From Legionellaceae bacterium (GTDB lineage: Bacteria; Pseudomonadota; Gammaproteobacteria; Legionellales; Legionellaceae), in contig CANJSM010000002.1 of the NCBI GenBank assembly GCA_947477015.1, forward strand, positions 1 through 50,896: a stretch of DNA of 50,896 nt. Direction: 5' to 3'. The notes below the pieces were generated by a model that made no database searches, had not been told where the DNA came from, and worked only from the letters and a program-made list of their open reading frames with translations. A program made the position numbers and the translations under genes. Positions 9,233 through 19,665 of this stretch are shown here, piece after piece; position 1 is the stretch's first letter, and each line of letters opens with the position of its first letter.

Positions 9233-9284
9233 TTAGACATGTAGAACATGAGTCTTTTTTCATGTTCTACTGTCCAATGTCTAA
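9233..9284. promoter_or_regulatory. Long inverted repeat (candidate structured leader) upstream of asnS
   Basis: ttagacat-gtagaacatga-loop-tcatgttctac-tgtcca-atgtctaa: perfect 11-bp inner stem and 8-bp outer stem, 41 nt upstream of the likely asnS ATG. Confidence 0.5.
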
Positions 9285-9324
9285 AAATATAGTGTATGAT
9301 TCTGTTTTATTTTCAGACGTTGAG

Positions 9325-10728
9325 ATGACCGTGATCTACACAGTAAAGCAATGCCTACACAGTGAAATACAACACGATGAAACCGTAACGGTTCGTGGTT
9401 GGGTGAAAACCCGACGCGATTCGAAAGCGGGAATATCGTTTATCAGCCTTCATGACGGTTCCTGTCATTCACCCATTCAAATCGTCGCCTCTGAAGGCTT
9501 GGCCAATTACCACTCTGAGATACTTAAACTAACGGCCGGATGCTCATTGATTGCAACAGGAAAACGCGTTCAATCTCAAGGTCAAGGCCAAAGCATTGAA
9601 ATACAAGCGGAACAAATTGAAGTGGTCGGCTGGGTCGAAAATCCAGACAGCTACCCCATTCAAGCCAAGCGACATACTTTAGAGTTTCTGCGCGATGTTG
9701 CGCATTTACGACCACGCACAAATACCATTGGTGCTGTAGCACGCGTTCGAAGCTGCCTCTCTCAGGCCATACATCGCTTTCTCCATGAACAGGGATACTT
9801 TTGGGTACACACCCCTATCATCACAGCAAGTGACTGTGAAGGCGCTGGCGAAATGTTTCGTGTCAGTACCTTGGATTCATTAAATCCCCCTAAAAATTCA
9901 GAAGGCAAGACTGATTTCTCAAAAGATTTTTTTGGTCGTGAAACGTTTTTAACCGTTTCAGGTCAGTTAAATGCTGAAGCCTACTGTTTAGCGCTGTCAA
10001 AAGTCTATACCTTTGGCCCAACATTTCGTGCAGAAAACTCCAACACCAGCCGTCATCTTGCAGAGTTTTGGATGGTTGAACCAGAAGTGGCTTTTGCATC
10101 CTTAAGTGATATTTGCGATCTTAGTCAGGCATTACTGCGCTATTTATGTAAAACCGTTTTAGATGAACGAGCAGATGATATGGCCTTTTTTAATCAGTTT
10201 ATCGATAAAGACTGCCTAACTCGCGTTCAACACATGGCTGAGTCCAATTTTGAAATCATGTCCTATACTGATGCGGTAACCGCCTTGGAAAAAGCTAAGC
10301 GCAATTTTGATTACCCTGTCGCTTGGGGCTTGGATTTACAATCGGAACACGAGCGCTACCTTGCTGAAGAGTTGTGTAAAAAACCCGTCATTATCACCGA
10401 CTACCCTATCGAGATTAAAAGCTTTTACATGCGGGTGAATGACGATGGACGCACCGTTGCCGCGATGGATGTGTTAGCACCTGGAATTGGCGAAATCATC
10501 GGCGGCAGCCAACGTGAGGAGCGTATAGATGTGCTTGATCAACGCATGGAACAATGCGGTTTAAATCCCGAGCATTATCAATGGTATCGAGACCTTAGAC
10601 GTTATGGAACAGTCCCTCATGCAGGATTTGGTTTAGGACTCGAGCGATTTGTCAGTTATGTCACCGGCGTAGGTAACGTTCGTGACGTCATTCCATTTCC
10701 ACGCACACCCGGGCATGCGAATTACTAA
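9325..10728 (+). CDS. asnS: Asparaginyl-tRNA synthetase
   Basis: [86 protein letters not shown]; start placed at MTVIYTVKQ. Confidence 0.96.
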   Translation: MTVIYTVKQCLHSEIQHDETVTVRGWVKTRRDSKAGISFISLHDGSCHSPIQIVASEGLANYHSEILKLTAGCSLIATGKRVQSQGQGQSIEIQAEQIEVVGWVENPDSYPIQAKRHTLEFLRDVAHLRPRTNTIGAVARVRSCLSQAIHRFLHEQGYFWVHTPIITASDCEGAGEMFRVSTLDSLNPPKNSEGKTDFSKDFFGRETFLTVSGQLNAEAYCLALSKVYTFGPTFRAENSNTSRHLAEFWMVEPEVAFASLSDICDLSQALLRYLCKTVLDERADDMAFFNQFIDKDCLTRVQHMAESNFEIMSYTDAVTALEKAKRNFDYPVAWGLDLQSEHERYLAEELCKKPVIITDYPIEIKSFYMRVNDDGRTVAAMDVLAPGIGEIIGGSQREERIDVLDQRMEQCGLNPEHYQWYRDLRRYGTVPHAGFGLGLERFVSYVTGVGNVRDVIPFPRTPGHANY

Positions 10729-10736
10729 GCACGATC

Positions 10737-10764
10737 ACATTGTTGGGCCTTGGCCCAACAATGT
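10737..10764. repeat. Perfect palindrome, same core as the 3428 element
   Basis: acattgttgggcc-tt-ggcccaacaatgt immediately downstream of asnS. Confidence 0.8.
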
Positions 10765-10901
10765 GGAATTACCCAGTTGTCGATACGCCCTAATTTAACT
10801 ACGTTGAGGTCGGATTAAATTCGCACTCATCGCCAAAATTAAAAAACATAAAACACCATTATGGTCTATAATGTAACTATACAACCCACTTAGGACATAA
10901 T

Positions 10902-11657
10902 ATGCGCGAACGAGCAGAACGGTACAGACAAGCCTACCCTAGACTTAATTCTCAGTCTTTAATGGGTGGAAACGGACCAGTTCAACGAAGAGTTCGTCGA
11001 ACTGAAGAAGAAGTAGCTCTAGAAATTGAAAACTCAAATCACAGTTGGGAAGAGCATCATGTGCAAATTCCACTGGATGCGAACAACAACAATCTGTATA
11101 GACATCTCATCGCACTGGCTACTTCAATTACCAATCCAGCTTGGTTTAATAACCTGCAACACCTTGTTCTTCAAGCAAAAGATGATGAAGAATTAGATGA
11201 ACCTTCTCTGAGGTATATGGAGCTATTAACAGAGAAATTAGACTTGGTGATCGATCGCTTAAATTATATTATCCAGCCTCTGACAAATCACCACCAGAAT
11301 AGAGATATTCCGATTGACTCTGATGAATTCAACGCACTGTACCCAGACCACCAAATCCAAACACGTCAATTCACATCGCGAGAAGACGAAATAGATTTGG
11401 AAATGGAAGACTTTGAATACTCTTACGAGCGAATGAATGGGCTTCAATACCAATCAACGCGCCTGATTGTTGGCATAGATCTTGATTTGGACGCTATCAC
11501 TGCTCCACCATTTAATCCGATCGAGGAATGTTTGCTACTTGGTTTGGAGCCACATATAAACAGAGACACCATTCTTGACATGGTAAATACTCATTCAGAC
11601 CAACTTGAGTTTATAAATAATAATCTATTACAAAGACCAAGGCACCTTCTAAAGTAA
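10902..11657 (+). CDS. Hypothetical protein (ORFan) with internal duplicated motif
   Basis: 251-aa ORF; RRTEEEVALEIENSNHSWEEH (aa ~32-52) resembles TSREDEIDLEMEDFEYSYERM (aa ~148-168). Confidence 0.6.
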   Translation: MRERAERYRQAYPRLNSQSLMGGNGPVQRRVRRTEEEVALEIENSNHSWEEHHVQIPLDANNNNLYRHLIALATSITNPAWFNNLQHLVLQAKDDEELDEPSLRYMELLTEKLDLVIDRLNYIIQPLTNHHQNRDIPIDSDEFNALYPDHQIQTRQFTSREDEIDLEMEDFEYSYERMNGLQYQSTRLIVGIDLDLDAITAPPFNPIEECLLLGLEPHINRDTILDMVNTHSDQLEFINNNLLQRPRHLLK

Positions 11658-11662
11658 CCTTT

Positions 11663-11736
11663 CTGAACCGCGACCGTCAGGGAGCGGAGCTTTGCTAACC
11701 TGCAAACAGCTCCACTCCCTGACGGTCGTGGTTCAG
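11663..11736. repeat. Palindromic repeat between converging genes (29-bp arms)
   Basis: ctgaaccgcgaccgtcagggagcggagct / agctccactccctgacggtcgtggttcag, 27/29 complementary, 16-nt loop. Confidence 0.8.
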
Positions 11737-11751
11737 ATTGCGGCAGACCGT

Positions 11752-14397
11752 TCAATGTTGAAAAAACCTAATGATCGCCAATACGCCCTCTTCAGAACCC
11801 CTTTCAACCGAATCCACAGAGGTCAAAATCTGTTGATGCAGCACATGATGGTCATGTCGATAAGCGCGTTTTAATACACTATATTGCATTTTATTCAGAA
11901 CGTGCGCATCAACTAATTGCTTCAATAAAGTTAACGTGTGTGTTGCACGGACAAACCCCTCTTGTGGGTAGGCGAGCGCTAAAAATTGCACGAGAAACTC
12001 CAGATCCAATAAACCGCCGGGAATATATTTGATAGAGTTCGCTCCTGTATGTTTACTGATTCGCTCGCGCATGCTGTTCACATCCTGACTTAACGTTTTT
12101 TTATCGCGAGGCATGAACAAAATATCGTGAACTAAGTGATTAAAGTTAAGCTTCATGGCTGGATTTGCGAACACAACGCGCGCGCGCAGTAATGCTTGGT
12201 GCTCCCAGGTCCAGGCCTGAGTGCGTTGATAATCAGCAAAGGCATCCATACGACTTACTAACAAACCTGCTGCTCCCGAAGGCCTTAATCGAGTGTCCAC
12301 CGAATACAGCACACCTGCTTGTGAGCGAGTAGTTAACATGTGTAGAATTTTTTGCGTTATTCGGGTCACTAAATGTTCTTCATCTGGAGTGGCTTCATGC
12401 AAAAAAACCAAATCCAGATCTGAATTATAATTCATCTCCCGACTGCCTAATTTTCCATAAGCAATGACCGCAAAACGGGATTTTATAGCGGCCATTTCAG
12501 GATATCGAACACTTAATTGTTGGCATGCGCACTCAACTATATTCGTGAGAATGACTTCAGCCACATCCGATAAAAATCGGCTCGCACGCACTGCATTGCA
12601 TTGTCCCGATAGTTCAGCCAGTGCAACTAACATCCAGTGGGTTAATTTGAATTGACGAAGAATCTCATCTTGTACTTCAATTTCCTCGCAATGAGCCAAT
12701 CGATCATGCAAGGCTTTTGCCAATTGTCGACGCGTTGGAGGTTTCCACGTTTGTTTTTGATCCAGAAGCACCTCTAATAAAAACGGTTGACTCACCAGCA
12801 ACTCGGTCACAAAAGGGCTTTGTGCAAACCACTGAAGGAGCGCTTGCAACGCTAGAGGGTTTTCGGTCAGTAACGCCAAATAAGCGCTGCGCCCTACGAT
12901 TTTTTCCAGTAAGTGCAAAACATTCAGCAACACCTCATCTGTTGACTCTACTTGTGTAAGCTCAGTAAGAAGCAGCACCATAAAGCGGTCCAGTCGCATA
13001 CGAGAGGCTTGCGTCATGTGGCGACAGCGTGGTGAGTGACGAAAGGCATGGATCATTTGATAACAGCGCTCAGCATTCTGAAAACCATGACTGGCTAATA
13101 AATGAGTCGCCATCCTTGATTCCACATGTCCTTGCCATAAGCTACTCAGTTGATTCGCGAACAAACGTGCACTGTCTTCCTCTGAATCAACTTTTCCTAA
13201 AACCGCATGAAACGCCCGGCTAACGATCCGCTGATATTGATGCAATTGGGTCAGCAAGGCATCCCATGTATCATATTCCATTGCAAGAATAATTTGCTGC
13301 TGCTTCTCAGGATTAACGGGCAAAGAATGCGTTTGCTGATCATTGAGCATCTGGATTGCATTTTCTAATTTACGCAAAAACAAATAGGCTTTTCTGATGG
13401 CTAAGGTTCGCGCTAGTAATCCCTCTGTTTTTAATGCGCGTAGAGCCAGCAGCGTGTTTTGCTGCTGCAAAGAAGGCACTCGTCCTCCGCGTATTAGCTG
13501 AAAACATTGAATGACAAACTCAACCTCACGAATTCCCCCCCTACCTCGTTTGATATCATCCAACATAGGATTAAGCTGAATTTCACGTTCTATCATGGTT
13601 TTCATGCTGCGAAGTGATTCAATCACGCTAAAATCAACATAGCGTCGATACACAAACGGCATGATCAATCTATTAAACCATTGTTGGCCGGCAACATCTG
13701 GGTCGACCAGACGCGCTTTCACCATGGCATAACGCTCCCAGTCTCGACCTTGTTCTTGGTAATAGGTTTCCATGGCCAATAATGAGCTCACCAGAGGACC
13801 ACTGTCACCATTAGGTCTTAAGCGTAAATCCACTCGAAACACAAACCCGTCAGCTGTCTTATTTTGTAACAACTGCATGAAGGTTTGAATCACTTTACTG
13901 TAATACTCTTGATTGCCAATGGGATCTGTTCCATCGGTTTGACCGGCAGCAGAAAAAGTAAAAATCAAATCAATATCTGATGAAAAATTAAGCTCTTGTC
14001 CACCTAATTTACCCATCGCTAACACATACAAATTCGCCGGCTCACCGGGCGCTGCTTGGGGTTTACCAAATCGTTTTTGCAATTGATGCTCAGCATAGCG
14101 CAGGGCATAAGTTATTAGTGTATCGGCACAGTCAGACCATGCAGACATGGTTTCACACGTATCGGCAAGATGAGCTTGTTCACGTAACATGAGACGCAAT
14201 AGGTGGCGATGACGAAATTGCCGAAGAAGGCTTGAAAACGTGTTGTTAGGTAGTTCAAGGGATATGGACTCAATCGATTGTTGGTAGTTTTGCTTTGTTA
14301 AGGCGAGCAGACAATCGTCTTCTTGCAAAAGCGTTTGCAATTGCTCTCTGTGACGCACGGCATAATCACTAATGTTTAATAGCTGACTCGCGTTCAT
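11752..14397 (-). CDS. glnE: Bifunctional glutamine synthetase adenylyltransferase/deadenylase
   Basis: 881 aa with two nucleotidyltransferase signatures: MGKLGGQELNFSSDIDLIFTF and YGKLGSREMNYNSDLDLVFLH. Confidence 0.96.
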   Translation of the reverse strand: MNASQLLNISDYAVRHREQLQTLLQEDDCLLALTKQNYQQSIESISLELPNNTFSSLLRQFRHRHLLRLMLREQAHLADTCETMSAWSDCADTLITYALRYAEHQLQKRFGKPQAAPGEPANLYVLAMGKLGGQELNFSSDIDLIFTFSAAGQTDGTDPIGNQEYYSKVIQTFMQLLQNKTADGFVFRVDLRLRPNGDSGPLVSSLLAMETYYQEQGRDWERYAMVKARLVDPDVAGQQWFNRLIMPFVYRRYVDFSVIESLRSMKTMIEREIQLNPMLDDIKRGRGGIREVEFVIQCFQLIRGGRVPSLQQQNTLLALRALKTEGLLARTLAIRKAYLFLRKLENAIQMLNDQQTHSLPVNPEKQQQIILAMEYDTWDALLTQLHQYQRIVSRAFHAVLGKVDSEEDSARLFANQLSSLWQGHVESRMATHLLASHGFQNAERCYQMIHAFRHSPRCRHMTQASRMRLDRFMVLLLTELTQVESTDEVLLNVLHLLEKIVGRSAYLALLTENPLALQALLQWFAQSPFVTELLVSQPFLLEVLLDQKQTWKPPTRRQLAKALHDRLAHCEEIEVQDEILRQFKLTHWMLVALAELSGQCNAVRASRFLSDVAEVILTNIVECACQQLSVRYPEMAAIKSRFAVIAYGKLGSREMNYNSDLDLVFLHEATPDEEHLVTRITQKILHMLTTRSQAGVLYSVDTRLRPSGAAGLLVSRMDAFADYQRTQAWTWEHQALLRARVVFANPAMKLNFNHLVHDILFMPRDKKTLSQDVNSMRERISKHTGANSIKYIPGGLLDLEFLVQFLALAYPQEGFVRATHTLTLLKQLVDAHVLNKMQYSVLKRAYRHDHHVLHQQILTSVDSVERGSEEGVLAIIRFFQH

Positions 14398-15464
14398 TTA
14401 ACAGGATGACGTGTCCAACGTGGTTGCTCACACCCTTGAGATTCATACCATAGCGTGACAAACAACACCATGATAATTGGCCCAACAAACAAGCCCAGGA
14501 GTCCCAGTGTTTCAACACCACCTAAAATACCAAATAACACGGCGAGAAACGGCAATTGAGTGGCCCCACCAATCAAAACGGGCTTAATAAAATGATCTGA
14601 GACAAACATTACCAACGTACCCCAGACAATCACAATGATGGCTCCAATCAAGCTACCTTTAAAAAACAAAACTGCTGAAATGATGGCAAATACAACCGGC
14701 ACAACAAAGGGGATCATCGCTGCAAATGCGGTGATAAACCCCATCAGGGTAGGAGCAGGAAAATCAACCAAGGCATAGCATGCCCCCATTAACACGCCAA
14801 CACCAATTCCCACAGCTATCGTACCATTCACTGTTGCTCTTAGTGCCGCAGGTAGTCTGTCCGCGTATCGAAACCAACGATCCCCCAAACTAAATTCACC
14901 CACATGGTTAATTTCTGCAAACAATGCATCGCCATCTCGATAAAAAAAGAACAAACTCAGCAATGTAAATCCTACTTGAAAACTACGGTGTGCGACATTT
15001 GCACCCACCAATTTCAAATAATAGCTTGTGGGTGTGAGAGCGACATGTAAGTTGGACAAAAAATATTTTAAACTGCCTGGCTGACCAATGTTCTTGTCCC
15101 AGTATCCAGCAATTTCATTACCAAAAAAAGGCAGCTGACGAATCACTTCTGGGACCTGACCTCCCTCTCGATTAATCAACTGTAAATAGTTAATAAACAG
15201 CTGAGACTCCTGAACGAGGACTGAAACCAACCAACTAAATGGAATAATTAACAAACACACCAAGATCAATGTAAACAGCAATGCTGATAGATTTTGTTGT
15301 GTTCCAAAAAACCGTCGCCAGCGCCGATACATTGGATAAGTCGCCACAACGATAATACCGGCCCATATCATGGAGGGAATAAAACGATGAATAATGAAAA
15401 CAGCCAAGGCGACAATGCCGACTGTTAAGATAATACTGATCATTTCTTTATGGTTTTTATTCAT
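14394..15464 (-). CDS. AI-2E family transporter
   Basis: Polytopic membrane protein; DGDALFAEI and C-terminal LGLLGLFVGPIIMVLFVTLW; 4-bp overlap with glnE. Confidence 0.85.
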   Translation of the reverse strand: MNKNHKEMISIILTVGIVALAVFIIHRFIPSMIWAGIIVVATYPMYRRWRRFFGTQQNLSALLFTLILVCLLIIPFSWLVSVLVQESQLFINYLQLINREGGQVPEVIRQLPFFGNEIAGYWDKNIGQPGSLKYFLSNLHVALTPTSYYLKLVGANVAHRSFQVGFTLLSLFFFYRDGDALFAEINHVGEFSLGDRWFRYADRLPAALRATVNGTIAVGIGVGVLMGACYALVDFPAPTLMGFITAFAAMIPFVVPVVFAIISAVLFFKGSLIGAIIVIVWGTLVMFVSDHFIKPVLIGGATQLPFLAVLFGILGGVETLGLLGLFVGPIIMVLFVTLWYESQGCEQPRWTRHPVK

Positions 15465-15952
15465 CGAAAGCACCATAGTAAAAGTTGCATAAGGATCCAT
15501 GCAGGAATAGCCGCCAACACATCATCTAACATGATGCCAAGCCCACCATGAACTTTTCGATCAACCCAACGTATCGGTTGCGGTTTCCAGATATCAAAAA
15601 TACGAAACAGAATAAATCCTGCAATCATCCAGATAATAGATGGTGGCGCCAAGAACATGGTAAGTAAATAACCCACGACCTCATCCCAGACAATACCCTG
15701 ATAATCGTGCTGACCTAAATGTTTTGAAACGATGTTAGATACGACAACGCCCAGCATAAATGCGGCAAGGGTCGCAATTAAATAAACATACCATGGCGAA
15801 TTGGCCAGCAATAAGTAAACTGGAATTGCTGCCAGCGTACCGCAAGTACCGGGGGCTTTTGGAGAAAGTCCACTACCAAACCCAAACGCGATAAACCAAG
15901 CTGGATCTTGCCAAACTTTTTTTGAAATCTGTTGATTGGATGGTTTTTGCAT
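15461..15952 (-). CDS. pgpA: Phosphatidylglycerophosphatase A
   Basis: FGSGLSPKAPGTCGTLAAIP, GIVWDEVVGYLLTM, HGGLGIMLDDVLAAIPA. Confidence 0.93.
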   Translation of the reverse strand: MQKPSNQQISKKVWQDPAWFIAFGFGSGLSPKAPGTCGTLAAIPVYLLLANSPWYVYLIATLAAFMLGVVVSNIVSKHLGQHDYQGIVWDEVVGYLLTMFLAPPSIIWMIAGFILFRIFDIWKPQPIRWVDRKVHGGLGIMLDDVLAAIPAWILMQLLLWCFR

Positions 15953-16012
15953 TTTTTATCCTGTTTGATGACTCTCAACTGTAAAGCGAAGACGGGATAT
16001 TAAATAGCAACC

Positions 16013-16966
16013 TTAAAAATGGCGATAACCTTCTGGGCTTAACACACGTATATCACCATTAACCGTCTTTGCATTTAATCCTGAGCCGACTACGATTTCA
16101 CCAATTAAATAGCACGTCAACCCTGCCTGTTCAAGGTCACGCAAGAATACAGTCTCATGTTCGGGAGAAACAGTAAAGCACAGTTCATAATCATCGCCTC
16201 CTCGTAATGCAAAATCAAGTGCCTTTTCACCTTGATATTGTTTAACCAAAGGATGTACGGGAATAGCGTCGAGATGAAGGCATGCGCCAACATCGCTTGC
16301 GACACAAATATGATTTAAGTCAGCACTTAGGCCATCCGAAATATCAATCGCCGCGGTTGCGTAAGCTTGCAAATATGGGGTCAAATCAACACGTGCCTGA
16401 GGATGTTGCAATTTATCCAACAAGACACACATATCGGCATCACGTTGGTCTTTAGTTTCCAAAAACAATACAGCAAGGGCTGCAGCACCCACTTCACCGC
16501 TAAGATAAATTTTATCACCCGGTTTAGCACCAGAACGACGCAGTGATTTACCCGTTGGAACCAAGCCATGAATAGTCAAGGTCATACTCAGTGGTCCTCG
16601 GGTCGTGTCCCCTCCCACCAACGCAATATTAAATCGACTCAACGCATCATGACAGCCCCGCGAAAATCGATCTAACCAATGGGCATCATATGAAGGCAAT
16701 GTCAGTGCTAAAGTCATCCAAGACGGGGTGCCTGCCATCGCAGCAATGTCGCTGACATTGACCATGACAGCTTTGAAAGCAATGTCATAAGCATCCCATG
16801 ATGAGCAAAAATGCACGTCTGCAACCAAGGTATCACTGCTCACTAGGAGCTGATGATCAACAGGAACCTGTAAACAGGCTGCATCATCACCAATTCCTAA
16901 GACTACATCCGAACGATCATGTGCAATGGATTGGAAATAGCGCCCAATCAGTGCAAACTCATCCAT
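16013..16966 (-). CDS. thiL: Thiamine-monophosphate kinase
   Basis: DVVLGIGDDAACLQVPVDHQLLVSSDTLV, ALVGGDTTRGPLSMTLTIHG, DISDGLSADLNHI, GGDDYELCFTV. Confidence 0.95.
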   Translation of the reverse strand: MDEFALIGRYFQSIAHDRSDVVLGIGDDAACLQVPVDHQLLVSSDTLVADVHFCSSWDAYDIAFKAVMVNVSDIAAMAGTPSWMTLALTLPSYDAHWLDRFSRGCHDALSRFNIALVGGDTTRGPLSMTLTIHGLVPTGKSLRRSGAKPGDKIYLSGEVGAAALAVLFLETKDQRDADMCVLLDKLQHPQARVDLTPYLQAYATAAIDISDGLSADLNHICVASDVGACLHLDAIPVHPLVKQYQGEKALDFALRGGDDYELCFTVSPEHETVFLRDLEQAGLTCYLIGEIVVGSGLNAKTVNGDIRVLSPEGYRHF

Positions 16967-17405
16967 GACCAAGACTGATTTCAATCGAGCGAGCTTGCTG
17001 TGCTAAATTGTTCAAGACCCCGTTGACGTATTTGTGTCCATCTTGCGAACCAAATGCTTTAGCAAGGGTCACTGCTTCATCCAAAACCACCCGATATGGA
17101 ATTTCAGGACAATGCAATAATTCAAAGGCCCCGATACGAAGTACGGTCAACTCAATTGGATTTAAGCTATGGATCGGTCTGTCTAAAAACGGAGTAAACG
17201 CGTCTTCTAACGGATTGATTTGCGCAGGAATACCATGAAGCAATCGACAAAAATAGTCTGTGTCTACTGTTTCCATGTTATTGGCAACTCTAAACTGAGC
17301 TTCAATTTCGGATAACTCAGCACCTGACATAAGCCATTGGTATAATGCCTGCAAAGCGAGCTTTCTCGCTTTACGCTTGCCTTTAATCGTTTGGTTTATT
17401 TCCAC
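16959..17405 (-). CDS. nusB: Transcription antitermination protein NusB
   Basis: KARKLALQALYQWLMSG, PYRVVLDEAVTLAKAFGSQDGHKYVNGVLNNLA. Confidence 0.95.
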   Translation of the reverse strand: MEINQTIKGKRKARKLALQALYQWLMSGAELSEIEAQFRVANNMETVDTDYFCRLLHGIPAQINPLEDAFTPFLDRPIHSLNPIELTVLRIGAFELLHCPEIPYRVVLDEAVTLAKAFGSQDGHKYVNGVLNNLAQQARSIEISLGHG

Positions 17406-17413
17406 AAATACCT

Positions 17414-17872
17414 CTAGCTGGATTCATCATTCATTCGATCGATTGTCTGGCGAAATTCGCTGACATCTTTAAAACGTTTATACACGGATGCAAAACGCAC
17501 ATAAGCCACGTGATCCATACGATATAACTGCTCCATAACCCACTCACCTATTTGGCGTGACTCGACTTCACGTTCACCAAGGCGGCGTATTTTCTGAGTA
17601 ATCGTGACCACTGCTTCCTCTAGTGCATCAACACTCACCGGACGTTTTTCTAATGCACGTAACATGCCTGCGCGTAAATTATCAATATTAAACGGTTTGC
17701 GTCGACCATCACGTTTGATAATCAACGGCATAATTAATTCGGCAATTTCAAAGGTTGTAAAGCGCTCATGACAGACAAAACACTCTCGTCGTCTACGCAC
17801 CTGCTCACCTTCTGCAACCAAACGTGAGTCAACCACTCTAGTGTCGGTTTCATGACAAAATGGACAATACAT
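17414..17872 (-). CDS. nrdR: Transcriptional repressor NrdR
   Basis: [42 protein letters not shown] (zinc ribbon) plus ATP-cone. Confidence 0.97.
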   Translation of the reverse strand: MYCPFCHETDTRVVDSRLVAEGEQVRRRRECFVCHERFTTFEIAELIMPLIIKRDGRRKPFNIDNLRAGMLRALEKRPVSVDALEEAVVTITQKIRRLGEREVESRQIGEWVMEQLYRMDHVAYVRFASVYKRFKDVSEFRQTIDRMNDESS

Positions 17873-17874
17873 GA

Positions 17875-19128
17875 TTAACCGTAAACCGGAAATTCACGAC
17901 ATAACGCCAACACTTGCTGTTTAACGCGGGCACCTACAGACTCATCTTCTATATGATCCAAAACATCCGCAATCCAGCCGGTAATCAATTCAATGTCCTT
18001 TTCTTTAAATCCGCGAGTCGTCACGGCAGGTGTTCCTAAACGCAAGCCACTGGTCACAAAGGGTGAGCGTGGATCGTTAGGTACTGTATTTTTGTTCACC
18101 GTGATATTGGCCAGACCAAGGGCTGCATCAGCTTCTTTGCCTGTGATGCTTTTATCAATCAAATCAACCAGCATCAAATGATTTTCAGTGCCACCAGAGA
18201 CAATTTTATAGCCGCGTTGTTGTAATACGCGTGCCATGGTTTTTGCATTCAATACCACTTGCTGCTGATACGCTTTAAAATCAGGCATCAATGCTTCAGC
18301 AAATGCCACTGCTTTTGCTGCAATCACATGCATCAGAGGCCCACCCTGAGTTCCTGGAAACACAGCTGAATTTAATTTTTTCTCAATCAGCTCATTTGCT
18401 CGAGCAAGAATTAATCCACCTCTCGGTCCACGCAATGTCTTATGGGTGGTGGTCGTCACGACATCAGCGTAAGGAATTGGCGATGGGTAGAGACCTGCTG
18501 CAATCAACCCTGCAACATGTGCCATATCCACCATCAGGTAAGCGCCAACACGATCAGCAATGTCACGAAACTTAGCCCAATCAATAACTTGGGAGTAAGC
18601 AGAAAAACCTGCAATAATCAGTTTAGGTTTATGCTCTACTGCGGCTGCTTCAACGGCTGCGTAATCAATCATACCGGTGTGCTCATCCACGCCATACTGC
18701 GCAGCTCTATAAAGTTTTCCGGAAAAATTAACCGTTGAGCCATGGGTTAAATGCCCACCATGCGACAAAGACATGCCTAAAATCAAATCACCTGGCTCGA
18801 GCAGTGCCATCAATACGGCTGCATTGGCTTGAGAACCAGAATGGGGTTGAACGTTCGCATAGTCTGCTGCAAACAATTGCTTAGCTCGTGAAATGGCGAG
18901 GTCTTCGGCAACATCAACGTACTCGCACCCGCCATAATAGCGCTTACCAGAATACCCTTCAGCATATTTGTTAGTTAACACACTGCCTTGAGCCTGCATC
19001 ACACGTGGACTGGTATAATTTTCTGACGCAATTAACTCAATATTTTCTTCTTGGCGTCGACGCTCGTGTTGTATGGCCTGCCATAACTCATCATCAAACC
19101 CTGCTATTGAATCATTCATATCAAACAT
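17875..19128 (-). CDS. glyA: Serine hydroxymethyltransferase
   Basis: [61 protein letters not shown]. Confidence 0.98.
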   Translation of the reverse strand: MFDMNDSIAGFDDELWQAIQHERRRQEENIELIASENYTSPRVMQAQGSVLTNKYAEGYSGKRYYGGCEYVDVAEDLAISRAKQLFAADYANVQPHSGSQANAAVLMALLEPGDLILGMSLSHGGHLTHGSTVNFSGKLYRAAQYGVDEHTGMIDYAAVEAAAVEHKPKLIIAGFSAYSQVIDWAKFRDIADRVGAYLMVDMAHVAGLIAAGLYPSPIPYADVVTTTTHKTLRGPRGGLILARANELIEKKLNSAVFPGTQGGPLMHVIAAKAVAFAEALMPDFKAYQQQVVLNAKTMARVLQQRGYKIVSGGTENHLMLVDLIDKSITGKEADAALGLANITVNKNTVPNDPRSPFVTSGLRLGTPAVTTRGFKEKDIELITGWIADVLDHIEDESVGARVKQQVLALCREFPVYG

Positions 19129-19136
19129 GTTAGTCC

Positions 19137-19445
19137 TTACTTAACAATGAGGTTATTGCTAACCTGCCTCACTCCAAACGTATTATCGGCGATAATGCCT
19201 GCACGCTCTTTAATCCTGCTATTATTTACAAAACCACTCAGTTGTACATTATTTTTATAGGTTTTGACTTTAATGGACATGGCCGCTTTGGTGCCGAGCA
19301 TGTCTACCAGACGGCCTTTGACTTTAGCCGTCGTTGCAGAACTATCCAAATACTCACCAGTACTTTCACTAGTCGATGTAGAACCACAAGCAGTCATCGC
19401 CACTATTATAACAGCCAGTATAGCCACTTTGATTATTTTTAGCAT
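19137..19445 (-). CDS. BON-domain lipoprotein
   Basis: Lipobox-like MTACGS after a hydrophobic N-terminus; [40 protein letters not shown] is BON-like. Confidence 0.8.
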   Translation of the reverse strand: MLKIIKVAILAVIIVAMTACGSTSTSESTGEYLDSSATTAKVKGRLVDMLGTKAAMSIKVKTYKNNVQLSGFVNNSRIKERAGIIADNTFGVRQVSNNLIVK

Positions 19446-19565
19446 GTATCCTCCTAATATCTACTGTGTGCGGAAGATTACCACATTCATCTTAAAGTGT
19501 GGACATGTCTGCATGAAAAAAATGTCAATTCTTAATCGTAGCCCTTAATCGATTCATCATGTCAG

Positions 19566-19665
19566 AACGTAGGTTGGGCCTTGGCTCAACAAATGCTGCA
19601 TTCGTGCTCCATCGTGTTGGGCCAAGGCCCAACCTACCGGTTGATAAATAAGTCGAGCTTCGCGT
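19566..19665. repeat. Palindromic element (same family as 3428, inverted orientation), bracketed by a 41-bp direct repeat
   Basis: gtaggttgggccttggctcaaca ... tgttgggccaaggcccaacctac with a loop homologous to the reverse complement of the 3428 loop; flanks 19525-19565 and 19666-19706 match at 39/41. Confidence 0.8.

Noticed and set aside
9233-9284. T-box leader for asnS
   Set aside because: No T-box consensus (TGGnACCGCG-like) follows, and T-boxes are essentially confined to Gram-positive-type lineages.
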